A DNA stretch of 64,000 bases, taken from contig JAOVFP010000013.1 of the NCBI GenBank assembly GCA_025738555.1, positions 62,001-126,000 of the forward strand, read 5' to 3'. A program made the position numbers and the translations under genes. Source of the stretch: Cyathus striatus. Its lineage: Eukaryota > Basidiomycota > Agaricomycetes > Agaricales > Nidulariaceae. Positions 1 through 12,422 of this stretch are shown here, one piece after another. Every line of letters begins with the position of its first letter. Position 1 is the first letter of the stretch. The notes below the pieces were generated by a model, which saw only the letters and a program-made list of their open reading frames with translations, did no database searches and was not told the origin of the DNA.

Positions 1-2190
1 GAGTTCTCTGGACGGATTTTCGATCCCAAAACATCTACTTTCGACAGCAGGAACTCAAGTTTCGACGACGACCAGCATGGTGATTGGCAGGACGGTAGCG
101 ATGTGCAGGGTAGGAATGATGCTCTCAACGAGAATGACGTAATACCATTCCGAACAATGAGAATCTATCCAAAATGTAGTCCCTGTCTCGCCTTCCCACA
201 CTGCATTGTCAGACCTTGCGCGGGTTTCGAAATAACACTAGCAGAGGGCACGGACTGTACTGAAACCCAGACCCCGCTACTGACCCACCAGGACATTCCA
301 ACGTCGTTTTAAGTTACACGCCTCTTGATCGTGCTGGGGGGACCTATAGCGTTAACAGGACATGACTGGACGAGGTTGTCGATTTGCGACACATTATGCA
401 CGAGCTCCGCGGCAGAACTGGAGAGGATGGAGTAAGGATGGAGTTCGACAGCGACTCGCTGAAACATGGAATGTGTGATGGTCACATCGTCGCTGACATA
501 ACTTAATCACATGCAATGAGTGTGGGATATCGACAATATAACACGTGAGCTTGTATATGCGTTCATTGGCATTATTTGGAAATAGACTCTGCTTGCCAAT
601 GCTAGCGTGTTTCATTCGTTTGAATCTCACAAGCTCGTCAACTCCTTGTCTCTCTCGTTCGCTTTCGTTATGATACGTGATATTTCAGGCGGTGCATCGC
701 TCAACTTCAAAAAATGAACCCAGCAAGCGAAGATGAGTCTTGGTAGGACGATGAACCTCATGAAGTCTAGATATGAACTCGCACATATGGTGGGCAGAAC
801 ACGATGAGGGAAGCAATATGTTGACAGGTCTGTCTCGTTATGGTGCTCATTTCCCTGTTGTTTCTACTTACAACTGTCTAGATTGTATGTCAAGTTCACC
901 TATAAGCTACATCCAATCTGAGAGTAACTCGCTCTCCGCACCTGAACCCTCCAATCCCAATACAAACCCAGTCATTTCCACCCTCCCACCTCTCCTGGCC
1001 GGTATCCGTTACCCTCAACATCACAGCCAGTCATGATATTGTCTTCATTGTCTACACCGCCAGTCATTTCAAAGTCTAGGGATTTGATCACACTGCAGGA
1101 AGGCGCAGGAATGGGACTTCTTTTTGGACCGATTCCCACGTAGGGTTATCAGCTACCGCGATATGCATGGGCTCGCAGCTAGTTCTGACTGGTGGTGGAG
1201 GCGCGCGCCTCTTGCTTTTGCAGTGTCTGGCGACGAGTGCCCAAGGACGTAATTGCCTCGCCTCGCATGGCTTTTCATTCGGGACTATGTTTCTTTGATT
1301 TAGATTACTAATGTATTGGTTTTGATGGCCATTTCTGCACTCTGGGCTCCGCTCCGATGACCGATCTATAAATATGATATGTTAGGTGCCGTGTAGGCTG
1401 CTTGGTAGTTTCGAGGTAATGTGAGCGGAGGTACCTGGGTAGTGGCGAGAGTGAGCCAGGGTAAGGTTATGTCAACTAGTGCGGAATCCACAAAGTTGTA
1501 GTAGTTATGGGTTGTATGTATGCACTCTGTAGGGGATTGATAATATTTTTATATTATGAAAGTAATCACAGCTATCTCTTAAGGCTCTAAGAGCTTTTGG
1601 CTTTATGAAATCCTGAAAAGTTTGCGCTCGGTTGAAATATTTGCGCTGGGACCAAAATGTGTGCGCCTAAGAGCACCCGGAATGTTGCCTCATCACGAAA
1701 GTGTTTGTGCGCACTATTAAAAGTGCATTTTGACCGTCATATAGCATGATTTGTTTCGATATGTAAAACTCATACTTCATGCACAGCACTCAGATCAGAG
1801 AAATTTTGAACAGTTTTGAGGGGAATGGAGCAGATGATCTCGTCCGTCTATAAAGTCAAATAATTCCGTGCCTCTCGAGTTCTATTAGGAATATCAGCAA
1901 TCCTACATCTAGTCATGTATGTGCAGTGAAGAATTACTCTGCTATGCTATGCTTTCGTAGATACTCTACGGTTCGAGTCTATAATTCTCCCTCTGATCTT
2001 CAGCCAATCTTAGCTCCTCCAGTCACACTAGAATGGTATCATTCCTAGCCATTTATTACAAAACGAAAGATAAATTTCTGAATCTTTATGACGATAGGAG
2101 TAACAACTTGTTACAGTTACAAATGGTTGGGACATACTACCGCGACTCTCTGAAATGTGAAATTAACCACTACAGCCCCTTAGATCCACC
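1..2190. other. gene-poor stretch, nothing recognised
   Basis: Only short reading frames occur here on either strand, none with family motifs or a chain of plausible splice sites. No inverted or tandem repeat stood out. It may be decayed or non-coding sequence. Confidence 0.5.
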
Positions 2191-2612
2191 TCACCATCGT
2201 GTTTTCATATTCCACGGGTTTCTAGGACGCCGAGATGGCTTCTTTTTCTGGACAACAGCCCATCCTTCTCCAACATCTGGCGACGTGCATTTGGTATCTT
2301 GTCCCCAGCCATTTTCGTCTTTGGGTGCATATCCCCAGTGATTCCATTCGTCTTGATATGGAGTCAGTTACCAGTTAACCAATAACTCAAATATTAAAAC
2401 ATACCTTGTATTTTCTTATCCAAAGAGGCATACAACTCGTCCCATTTTAATGTTTCTCCCCTCTCAGCTGCTTCTATCCCTCGGAGCCAGAACCTCACTA
2501 CGTGGTCAGCGCGTAGTTTCTCCTCTTCGTCGTAGGGTGGTACAAGTACAAGCCAAGCTGAGGCATTGCAGCTGCCTGTAGCCCAACCATATGATTTTTG
2601 TAATGGAGCCAT
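2191..2612 (-). CDS. small hypothetical protein, two exons
   Basis: Exon 1 (2405-2612) opens with an ATG at 2612 and ends at a consensus GTATGT donor. A 53 bp intron (2352-2404) joins it in frame to exon 2 (2191-2351), which ends at TGA. The product is about 122 aa. The first half is ordinary and acidic (motif YDEEEKLRADHVVRFWL). The second half is rich in Trp, Asp and Lys (DEWNHWGYAPKDENGWG) and ends basic. There is no signal peptide or membrane segment, and I do not recognise the family. The final TGG-TGAGG could itself be a splice donor, so the protein may extend further left. It is isolated, with no neighbour within 2 kb. Confidence 0.45.
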
Positions 2613-5600
2613 AACGGAAGAGGGTAGGGGGAGCAGTGGTATATCGATGGTATGAGAAGGGGGGAGTCTAAGCTTGCATTGATTGAAGATAACGGTTTGT
2701 TCAACAAGTTATAATAGTTCTGTCATGTGATTACAATACTTACTCGATAAAGAATCGATGTTTAGCATTGTCTTTCATAAGTAGAAGTAGTTCTCGCTGG
2801 AAAAGACAACTGCAATGACAGTGAGTGGTACCCGAAAGCGGGATCTCGCTTACTAGTGGTTCTCTCTTCCATGATCAATCGATAGCATCTCGTGCACAAC
2901 TCGAAGTGTCATCTATACTGAGTATATCTAAATTTGACCGCCACAACTCTGGTTTTATATCATCGACGAGAGTTGTTTCCAATACGTAAAATGAGGCATT
3001 GAAGACTCAGGAGATTAATCAAATCGAAATTGACCTGTAAACCGAGCTCCTATCGGAGGGCGGGACAAGTTTAGTTGTATGCAAGTAGTACGTAGGTTTT
3101 CTGTGAGAGTCAATAATAAGAGGATTAGGGAACAGATTGATTCCTCGAGCCCGCCAAGGTTCGAAGAGTAGCTTAAGAAGACTTGTATATAAATAGAAGG
3201 CAGCACTTATGTAACCCATGTAACCGCGGGAACAATTTATTTAGAGAGAGGCTCACGGCCCGTGCTGGTGGCCTGTGGGACGCAGACTCCGAGTTTGCTC
3301 CGAGCCTCCAACGACCAGATCCGAGTCCAAACGGAGTCTGTCTTGACTCTTTTCTCTCTTGCTGTTAGTCGGACGCAACTTGGACGTAACCTGTTATGGA
3401 TCATGTATTCTCATTACTACTGTACTATTTCGACCAAGTGTTCAGTCACGCGTCACGCAGGGCCTTTGAACAGAACACTTGAGCGCATTTGTCACGCGTC
3501 ACAGGCTGCCATGAACAGTAGTTTGAGAGAAATATGGCGCTTACTTAGCCAATAAATTTCGCCCGTGCCGGGTGTCTGTACGGGTATGAAAAGTTCTGCC
3601 CCGTGTCACGCATTAATTTCGGGCTTGAACACTTGGTCAAACCAAATTTTCCGTCATGCTCGGGAGAGCGTGAACAAGTGGTCGAAATCATCCAGTAATA
3701 TGCCTTTGTATATCTCACTAGGCTTAATAATTAAGCCTATTATGCCTTACCATTCTATTATGTTCTGTATCATATCGGTGGAACATTGTTGAGTAGTGTT
3801 GTAACGTATAGAAGTCTGGTGATTATTGTAGAATCATCTAGATAGTCCTACAGGTACACGAGGCTACCTTCATATTCAGTAGTATAAAAACTAAAACTAC
3901 ATACTGCTAAATACAATCTTTACCAACTTCTAACTAAGACATTCATATCGAGACTACTTCAATAAACCTAAGTAAAGATTAAACACAAACTCGCTCTGTT
4001 TAATCTTTAAAATACCGCTATAGGACATTACTGACTTGCTCTAACACCTACTGAAAGCGAATATCACGTGATCTTCCCTTTAGCGGTTACTGGTGGAATT
4101 GAGTCACTTCGCTAGAGTACACAGCAGTGAGACTCTGTCTGTGTTCAACGTACTTGGAGGCTTGATTTCTCAATGACCTGTGCTACAGGCTGTTGGAGAG
4201 AAGAGTGGGAATCATGTGAGACGAATGGTGTTCGGAGCTGGCGTTACCTCATACATAAGTCTGTTCTTTCTTCTTGGCAGATTTCCACATTTTCTGTCTG
4301 TCTGTCTTCTTTACATCATTCCTCCTCTTACGGATGTTCTCTCTCTTGCTTGCTCTTCGTATTTTGTTCTGTCGCCATTGCATCCCATTTAATTTTCCTC
4401 TAGTCACCTCCTTTTGGCCGATCCGTAAGGCCCCTCTCGCTGTCATCTTGCTCTATCATTCTACTAGTCGTGGCCACCATTGATATCCCATTCTTCTTCC
4501 TTACTAATGACCTTCTCGCTTGCTCCCTCCCACTCACGTTTATCTACCCTGTGATCCGAATCATTTGTGTGCCATCTTCCCAACATCTTTGTGGATGAAC
4601 CCATCTTGTAATAGTACAAAATAAAGAGGAAAAGTATAATTGTGAACGATATAAAGGGCGCGAGATAGGCATATAAGTTGACAAGAAAAGAGGGTAATGA
4701 ATTAGTGAGACTGCCAAGAGTACGAGGCTTGTACTCAAGCCTGCGAAAGTCAATCAAAATAACGCATACAAACACATGCACGTGTGCACGTGCGCGTGAT
4801 ATGGGGCATAGGTATTAGGAATTAACACGGACAAATACAGTTCAGGTACCAGAACTCCATGGTGTACAGGAGGTCATAGCAACGCACTAGCAGAGAAGGA
4901 CGTGGCATGTAGCCTCTGCTGAGATCTGAGATTTTACTTTCTATCCTGCGCATTATACTACATTTCTCACCTCCGCGTCTGAGAGTACTTACATTCAAAT
5001 TGATCTCCATCAGCGCGGCTCACAGACTCTGTTCATGTACAACCTATCCCAAAATCACACAATAAGCTATCACCTGACAAGAACGATCCTACATTTTTCA
5101 TTATTTCCATCAGCTCACTAATCAAAGACGGTTCTAAAGCCACATTTGAAGCTTGCAAAGACCCTTGTGTCAATTTTAGACGAGTTGAGGAGTGTGGGAT
5201 CTGTGAGGGCTCCGGTATTGGTTGAGTACAGGGTGCGGAAGGATGAGATGTGGAAAGTGTCGTTGACGGAAGTGAGAAGTGTGAATAGGTGACGTGTTCC
5301 GCTGGCAATCAGAGTATTGATACCATGTCATCCAGATCATTCCTCCTCCTTCCTTCCTCCCTTCATCACTTCAATGTCAGCAACACCTGTCCTGTTGGCA
5401 ATAAGGGTGTCCATGGTTCGTATTCCAGCCCTCCTCCTCCTCCTCCCTCCTCTTTCCTCCTCTTTCCTCTTGGTTTCTTTGCAATGTCTTCGACATGGTG
5501 CCACCACGCCAACCACAGCCATCTCCTCCTACACCCACCTTCACCGTCTCCTGACAATACACACCACCACCTGCTCGCCCTCAATTACCTGAAGAATTCA

Positions 5601-6559
5601 TCCCACTGCTCCTCCATCGCTCGACACCGAAAACTGCAGGACTCATCACACATAATGTACATCTTATTTACTCCTATTCCTGTTCGGCACACTCCTGTAT
5701 TGTACACTGATGAGATTGGTTTCAAATTTGACTGGGTGGAGTACGTTAGTCGATGTACAAGGCTTTACGGCTACTAGAACAATTTGAGAACAATGCGGAT
5801 GAGCGGATGTCAATGCATTATAGGATAGCGGTAAGTTGTGATATTATAACTGTTGCTTCTAGCGCTGGGAGTTCGAATCTCCCACAATGTACTGATCCGA
5901 ATGGTGAAACCTGTAACCAACCTGTAACTTTTTGTTGATGCACTTTAGTAGGCTTTGCTTTCGCTTTGGTCAGGCTGAATTTGCATGTACGTACCTCTTA
6001 TGCTGGGTGTTTGATTCTCTCATAATGTTGCTGGCGCGAGCTTTTTTTTTGCAGATGGAGATGTTTCGGCTTGAAACAGCGAGGAGAAGCTTACTTCAAG
6101 GTTAGCAATGAAGCGGTTAACACTGGCTGTGTTGATTACCACACTAACAGTTCAATGTTCAATTCTCTCTTTAGCGCTTTTCGGGAATTCTTCGGGGTGA
6201 GAGTTTAGTGCACTGTGCTTCATAATTGAACTTGAACACAGAAACGCAAAGTGCAACCAATTTTGCGTTGCGCAATATATGTTCGAGGACTCAAAACTCG
6301 ATGTGTATGATACATGTAGCCAGACAGTAGCGACGGCTCCCCTCTGTTGGCTCTGATGCAGTGCTGGCTTGGGAAAATTCCATTCCAACTTCGCTGCTCC
6401 AAGATTTTGTTTCATTACTGGAGCAAAACTATCAATTACATGTCGTAAAGCTCATACCGCACACATTTCAAACCGTACGATATATGAATGAAGGAGAGTG
6501 CCAATCCAGTTATGATGAAATCTACATAATTATCTTCCCCAATAATTCTGAGTCTTGAT
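2613..6559. other. intergenic, no supported gene
   Basis: Several frames of 60-160 codons exist, including a Pro/Ser/His-rich one at 5289-5777 that is low-complexity (CTCC repeats) and has no homology cue. Around 5865-5890 and 6000-6027 there are two related short segments, the first forming a perfect tRNA T-arm-like hairpin (GGGAG, TTCGAAT, CTCCC). No complete tRNA could be folded around it. Confidence 0.45.
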
Positions 6560-8908
6560 TTACTGCCCAGTCAACGCACCTACACCCTCCCAAAACCTAA
6601 ACGAGTACAGATTAATTCCAACGGGATCTATATCCTAAAGCGATCCAACTTACGCGCATCGTTTTAGCAAAGCAGAGGAAGTCGAGAATGTATGGATAAC
6701 TGCCAAGTTTGAATCTGTTTTATTAAACAACATCTCTGTGTCTCCTTTGTTAAAAGTACTCCAAAATGGCTTGACATCAGCTTCATTATGTTTTAAGTTC
6801 GGGTTTAGAGTCATAGCGAAGTCGATGAATGAGTCTGGGAATGCCGTATCAAATGCTGCATTATCAAACGGCGGTATTCCATTGGCATTCATCCTATGAA
6901 CATATTTAGCAAACGAATGCTACACTAAAATCCAACTCACGATGTAAAGTAGTAGGGCATGTCGTCACCATGCCCTCCTGGTGGGATTGCGAACTCCCCC
7001 TAAGTTGAGAGTTAGCTGAGCCTTTAATCTCTCCGAGTCACATCCATCGCACCTTAAATGAGCGTCCTTGGAAAGCGTTTAATAGATAATATGTAGGGCA
7101 AATGAAAATCGCTGTAATGAGTGAAATGTTTAACATAGGACAACTAGACGAAAAGGATACTACATACACTCTCCCATAATGCCAATGACCTGGTCAATTG
7201 GGGCGCCTTGGTCGGCATAGGCGGCAGCAGCGACAGAAACTTGCTCTTGTCCCAGCCTCGGGAAAAGTTGGGCCACGTATCCAGCTGTTTGCACAGTGGG
7301 TGCAGTACTCTGATTCACAAACGCCGCTCCCTCGAACGTGTTAGTAACGGAGAGAAGAACTTCCTATCCAGTAATACTTCAGGGTGATTTAAAAATGAAC
7401 AAAAAATATCTTACCCCATTTACTTGTCCAGCTTGAAGTAATTCGATCGGTCTCTTCGTTATAAATTCGCCATCGATAACAGGAACAAAAGCAAATGTTC
7501 CGAAAAATGCGGAGAGGCAGATGTTAACGTTTGCATCTTGAAGAGTGTTTACATTCACAGAGCGAAGACAAGAAAGCCTGTCTTTCGCAGTCGCGCATCT
7601 TTGTAAAATCAGGATCGATGCGAGTAAATAGGATTTTAAGATAGTACCCAGTTTGGTTAGCAATCTGAGTAAATAAACCCTATGAACAGTCACTCTAAGC
7701 ATTACGCATAGGGTACAGATATTACTAGCACTCTTACTTCTGGTATAGGATCGTTAAATGAAAATTGCGATGGCAAAAAGGTGGAACTAGTAATAGCTCC
7801 CCGGAAGAGAGGTGGGTTCGTATGTCCTCCGTTAGCAATGATATGTTGCAATACAGACCCGGCACCTAGATGTTCTTCATTTAACACATATACATGCCAA
7901 GATAAGTTGAATCATGATATACCAGCAGATTGACCCCATATAGTCACACGGGTTGGGTCACCCCCGAACTTGCTGATCTAGGAATTTAATTATCAGAAAT
8001 TATCGAGCATTTTTTAGTACAATTTGGCTAGGAACGTACGTGGGTTTGAATCCATTTTAAAGCAAATTGTTGGTCAACTAAAAAGCATCATTAGATCGCA
8101 TGTAAGTTTTGTTGAAATCGCTTACGCATTCCAGCGTTTAAATCCCCATTCTTTTTAATTTCCTCCCCAGCGAGGAATCCGAACACTCCGAGCCGATATT
8201 GAAGAGTAACAATTATTAGATCTCCTGAAAATTTAATTAAATCGTTCCCAGGCTCAGTGCCATCTCCTCTATCATATCCTCCTCTACGTGACATTGCGAA
8301 GATGGTCAGGTCCGCAATTGCATGATCTGATTCTAAGATTTAACATACCCATGAATCCATACTAGAACCGGAAGTCTACGCTTGGTATCAAGTGCGCCCG
8401 GAATGAACACGCTGGGAACAGGTGCGATCAGTGTAAGTACTTCACCCTTGAATGTAAAATGTTTAAATGTACTTCAAGAACAAGCAGTCTTCGGAGGATC
8501 CTGTGGCATTGGCAGCACGTTTCGACTTGGGAGATGTTGAAAAGATCCCAGTTTTAAATGGGTTTGCTGCATTCACTCCTGACCCAGCGGTAAAGCATTG
8601 CGCAGAAAGTGAATTAGCTTGTTGAATCCCAGGTGTCGTAGCCGGTGGCCGAGGAGCTCGGAATCGTAATGTGCCTATACGTGATCGCAAAAAAAATATA
8701 ATCAGATTGAATCACTCATAGAAGTTAAGATCCTACCTGTTGGTGAAGCAGCAAAACGAACACCAAGGAAGTTTGTGTTTGAGTTATTGGAGTTCACAAA
8801 CCCTTCATATTTTGCATATCCGAGGTCTACAACGTTGGACGCAGTATAACAAGATGATACATACAGTACAAAGATTGCCAAAGTAACCTGCCGAAGCTTG
8901 GATAACAT
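6560..8908 (-). CDS. secreted type-B carboxylesterase/lipase, copy 1
   Basis: This is an alpha/beta-hydrolase of the type-B carboxylesterase (Candida rugosa lipase-like) family, expected to hydrolyse carboxylic esters outside the cell. The ATG at 8908 starts a signal peptide (MLSKLRQVTLAIFVLYVSSC). Family marks follow in order: SEDCLFLK (signature 2), WIHG|GGYD across an intron (oxyanion loop HGGGY), GGDPTRVTIWGQSAG (nucleophile Ser, about 7920-7965), NTFEGAAFV (acid Glu) and GGHGDDMPYYF (His). The coding sequence is split by many introns of about 50-60 bp. The frame apparently ending at 6650 (RCA then TAA) really reaches a GTAAGT donor; splicing to 6560-6600 adds FWEGVGALTGQ and a stop, matching copy 2. 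All triad residues are present and no break was seen. Copy 2 lies immediately upstream in the same orientation, so this is a tandem duplication. Confidence 0.9.
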
Positions 8909-9421
8909 GATTCCTCCTTTCAAGATATCAGAAGTACTGGAGGATCAACGTTTACCCTTCATATTTCATGGTTGGCTATTGGATTTTATGTACCTAACAC
9001 GGGCCCCCAATCCGTTCAAGAAGACACATACGACGATCACGAGCACCTGCGATACCGCCTTCGTCGTCAGCTGGTCGCTGGGATATCGCACGATAGCCTC
9101 ACTGCACCTTATGTTATATTTATTTCCTGAGAGCGTCTCTTCAATCTGGGAAATATGACCATCATTATATTCTAAGAAACTTCGAATAAGAACTTCTAGA
9201 GCTGCGTGGCGGCAGCACAGAATGCCTTACGATGCTTCATAATGTTCCAGTCATGTGCCTGAATGAGAATAGCTTTTATACGAACCTACCTGTAACATTT
9301 TACATGAGTTCTGAAGACTACCTGAGATAATATCGTAATAAGAAGGTTTATTTTCAACTGTCCAATGTGTAAAATTTATAGCACGAGACGGAATGAAAGT
9401 ACGTACGTTGAAATATAAATA
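8909..9421. promoter_or_regulatory. upstream region shared by the two esterase genes
   Basis: The segment at about 9030-9220 resembles the segment at about 12540-12720 upstream of copy 2: shared blocks include TTATATTT.TTTCCTGAGA and AAGAACTTCTA.AG. The duplication therefore carried its 5' flank with it, so both genes may keep similar control. No individual factor site is claimed. Confidence 0.5.
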
Positions 9422-9578
9422 CACCGCGGGAGATTGCTTCTAAAAGCGCGAAGATACAAAGAAGATATGAAGAAAATATTTTAAAATCGATAATATTGAG
9501 AAGATACGTTGAAAAGATTTTGATTTCATCATATCTTCTCAATATCATCAAAGGAAATAGAAGCAAGTTCCCGCGGTG
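9422..9578. repeat. 157 bp inverted-repeat element (MITE-like)
   Basis: The ends are imperfect inverted repeats: CACCGCGGGA then TTGCTTCTA at the left, mirrored at the right by TAGAAGCAAGTTCCCGCGGTG-type sequence. The arms continue imperfectly with GAAGATA motifs towards the centre. ATA flanks both sides and could be a 3 bp target duplication. No coding capacity. Confidence 0.5.
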
Positions 9579-9665
9579 ATAGCCGAACACCATAGACAAC
9601 TCAAAATTCACACACGGCCGAATAAATCCGATATTATATTCTAACCATTATATTGCCGTCGTACT

Positions 9666-9991
9666 TACACTGCGTGCATGCCTCGATATTTCAATGTGAA
9701 ATAGCTTTGAAATATCGTGGAAATATTCTTTTTTATTACATCATTATTTCGCTTTGTAATACTCATACAATTCACATATAATATTTCTCACATACTTGAA
9801 AGTCACAATAATAAAGAAATATTGAAACTCAGATCCCTATTTTCTTTCAAATCCCTTATTCAATATTTCAAAGATTTTTCATCCATGAAATAACAAAGAA
9901 ATATTTATTCGTCACACTGAGTAGTAAAAAGAATATTTCCACGATATTTCAAGCTATTTCACATTGAAATATCGAGGCGTGCACGCAGTGT
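9666..9991. mobile_element. MITE of about 326 bp with ~70 bp terminal inverted repeats
   Basis: The left arm from 9667 (ACACTGCGTGCATGCCTCGA onward) reappears as a reverse complement ending at 9991, with one or two differences over about 70 bp. The interior is AT-rich with many AATATTTC runs and no reading frame. TACT occurs immediately right of the element and one base from its left end, a possible but not exact target duplication. It lies between the two esterase genes, so it arrived after or beside the duplication. Confidence 0.75.
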
Positions 9992-10100
9992 TACTCTCGT
10001 AAACAGTCCTTAAGACAGTAACACAACCAATCTCCATCTAGTTGTGGAGCAGTATACGTTTTGTAAAGAGAGACTGTCAGGCATCATCCGGTGTTCGGAT

Positions 10101-12422
10101 TCACTGCCCAGTCAACGCACCCACACTCTCCCAAAAGCTATATAGAAGGTAATAAATTACAAGGCTGTTTCTGTCTAAAATGATTCAACCTACGCGCATC
10201 GTTTTAACAATTCTGCAGAAGTCGAGAATGTATGAATCACCGGCAAGTTCGAGTCTGTCTTATTAAACAACATCTCCGTGTTACCTTCATTAAATGTATT
10301 CCATAAAGGCTTAACATCAGCTAGATTATGTTTCAGATTTGGGTTCAAAGTCATCGCAAAGTCGATAAATGAATCTGGAAATGCGGTATCGAACGCTGCG
10401 TTGTCGAAGCCCTGCACCCCGTTAGGGTTTAGCCTATTCAATTGAAGTGAGCGCATTTGATCTTTACGTAACGATGAGTCTACCTACGATGTAAAGTAAT
10501 AGCCAACATCCTGTGCATGCACACCTGGTGGGATAGCGAATTCTCCCTAAGCCCAAGTCAGATGAAGGAAGCATTATCTGATAATGTTTGTCACAAACCT
10601 TAAATGAGCGACCTTTGAATGCTTGTAATAAGTAATAAGTGGGACAAATGAAAATCGCTATAATAGTGTGCCCGTCGATATAATGCATGCTTTCAGGAGT
10701 TATAAGGGTACATACACTCTCCCATGATACCAATAACCTGATCGATCGGAACTCCTTGGTCTGCATAAGCTGTAGCAGCCGCCGAAATTTGTGCTTTCCC
10801 CAATTTAGGGAAAAGTTGAGCAACGTATTCAGCAGTTTGCACAGTTGGAGCCGTGCTGGCATTCACGAATGAAGCACCCTCAAAGGTGTTTGTGATAGAA
10901 AGGAGAACCTCCTGGTAAAAGGTTAATCAGAGTGATGTCAAGTAAAAGAAAGTAAAGTGGAGTGCACCCCGTTTACCTGACCAGATTGAAAAATCTCTAT
11001 TGGTCTCCTGGTGACGAAATCGCCATCTACAACCGGAACAAAAACAAAAGTTCCAAAGAATGCTGAAAGGCAGGTCTTGACATTCGCATTTTGAAGTGTG
11101 TTTGCATCCACCGAGCGAATGCAAGCTAGTCGATCCTTTGCGGTCGCGCATCTGTTCATAAATAAATATCAAAATAAAGATATAAGAGGTTACAACATAC
11201 CCAGTTTGGTTTGCAATTTGAGTAAATAAGGCCTAGAACCAGCACTCGTCATATGCAACAAATCGGTTCGACGTCAATAACACTCTTACTTCCGGTATAG
11301 GATCGTTAAAGGCATATTGCGATGGCAAGAATGTAGAGCCGGTTATAGCTCCCCGGAAGAGTGGTGGGCTCGTATGTCCGTCATTATCAATGATATGTTG
11401 TAAAACGGACCCAGCGCCTGGATTTTTAATATTTGTCAAACATATAATGGGCTTCATTCAAAACGCACCAGCAGATTGGCCCCATATTGTTACGCGGGTT
11501 GGATCACCTCCGAATTTACGAATCTAACTCATTATGGTTATTTAACAAACATTTTTTATCTGGGGACATACGTGAGTTTGAATCCATTTCAGTGCGAATT
11601 GTTGGTCAACTGTGAAAACCATTACATCGTCAGGTAAATTGCTAGTCAAAAGAACTTACGCAACCCAGCATTCAAATCACCGTTTCTTTTAACTTCATCT
11701 CCTGCGAGGAACCCGAAGGCACCAAGACGATACTGAAGAGTAACGATTATAAGGCCACCTGAAAACTGAATCAAATCCTTTCCAGGATTCGAGCCGTCTC
11801 CTGCTTCATATCCCCCACTGGGGAATTGTGGTCAGATCTTACGACAAATCAGTGAGAGAAATAGTAAGACATACGCATGAATCCATGCTATCACTGGAAG
11901 ACTTCGGTTCGTATCCAGTATACCTGGTATATATACACTGGGAGAAGACGTGACCAACCATTTCCGCGAATTTAAGACGATCAAATGTACTTTAAGAACA
12001 AGCAATCTTCCGAGAGGCCTATGGCATCAGTATCACGTTTCAATTGCGTCGACTGGGGAGAGTTAAATAAACTTCCTGTTTTAAATGGATTCACTGCATT
12101 GTTTCCACCCCCAGTGGAGAAGCATTGAGAGGATAAAGCATTAGCCTGTTGGATTCCTGGAGCTGTAGCTGGAGGTTGGGGAGCCCTGAATCGGAAGGTG
12201 CCTATGTTAGAATGTAAGAAACAAATCGCGTATGCAATAGCATCAAGCACCGGTGGGAGAGGTAGCAAATCGAATACCAAGAAAGTTCGTATTTGAATTG
12301 TTTGGGTTCACAAACCCTTGATATTTTGCATATCCGAGGTCAACAATGTTGGACGCAGTGAAGGCAGATGTGATGCACAGTATAAGTATTGCAAGTGCGG
12401 TCCGACGAAGATCAGTTAACAT
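10101..12422 (-). CDS. secreted type-B carboxylesterase/lipase, copy 2
   Basis: This is the paralogue of the downstream esterase, with the same exon layout. The ATG at 12422 begins a signal peptide (MLTDLRRTALAILILC). Motifs seen are SEDCLFLK, GGDPTRVTIWGQSAGA (nucleophile Ser, about 11465-11515), NTFEGASFV (Glu) and GVHAQDVGYYF (His). As in copy 1, a final intron restores a C-terminus ending AFWESVGALTGQ at TGA 10101-10103. Two active-site differences from copy 1 stand out. The oxyanion loop reads HAGGY rather than HGGGY because the codon split by the intron has GC instead of GG. The catalytic-His loop is HAQDVGYY instead of HGDDMPYY. The frame seems intact, so it may be an active enzyme with changed specificity, though reduced activity is possible. 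Confidence 0.88.

Noticed and set aside
5289..5777. 162-codon plus-strand frame
   Set aside because: Composition is dominated by CTCC-type low complexity; no family motif, no matching splice structure, and the opposite strand is open for the same reason.
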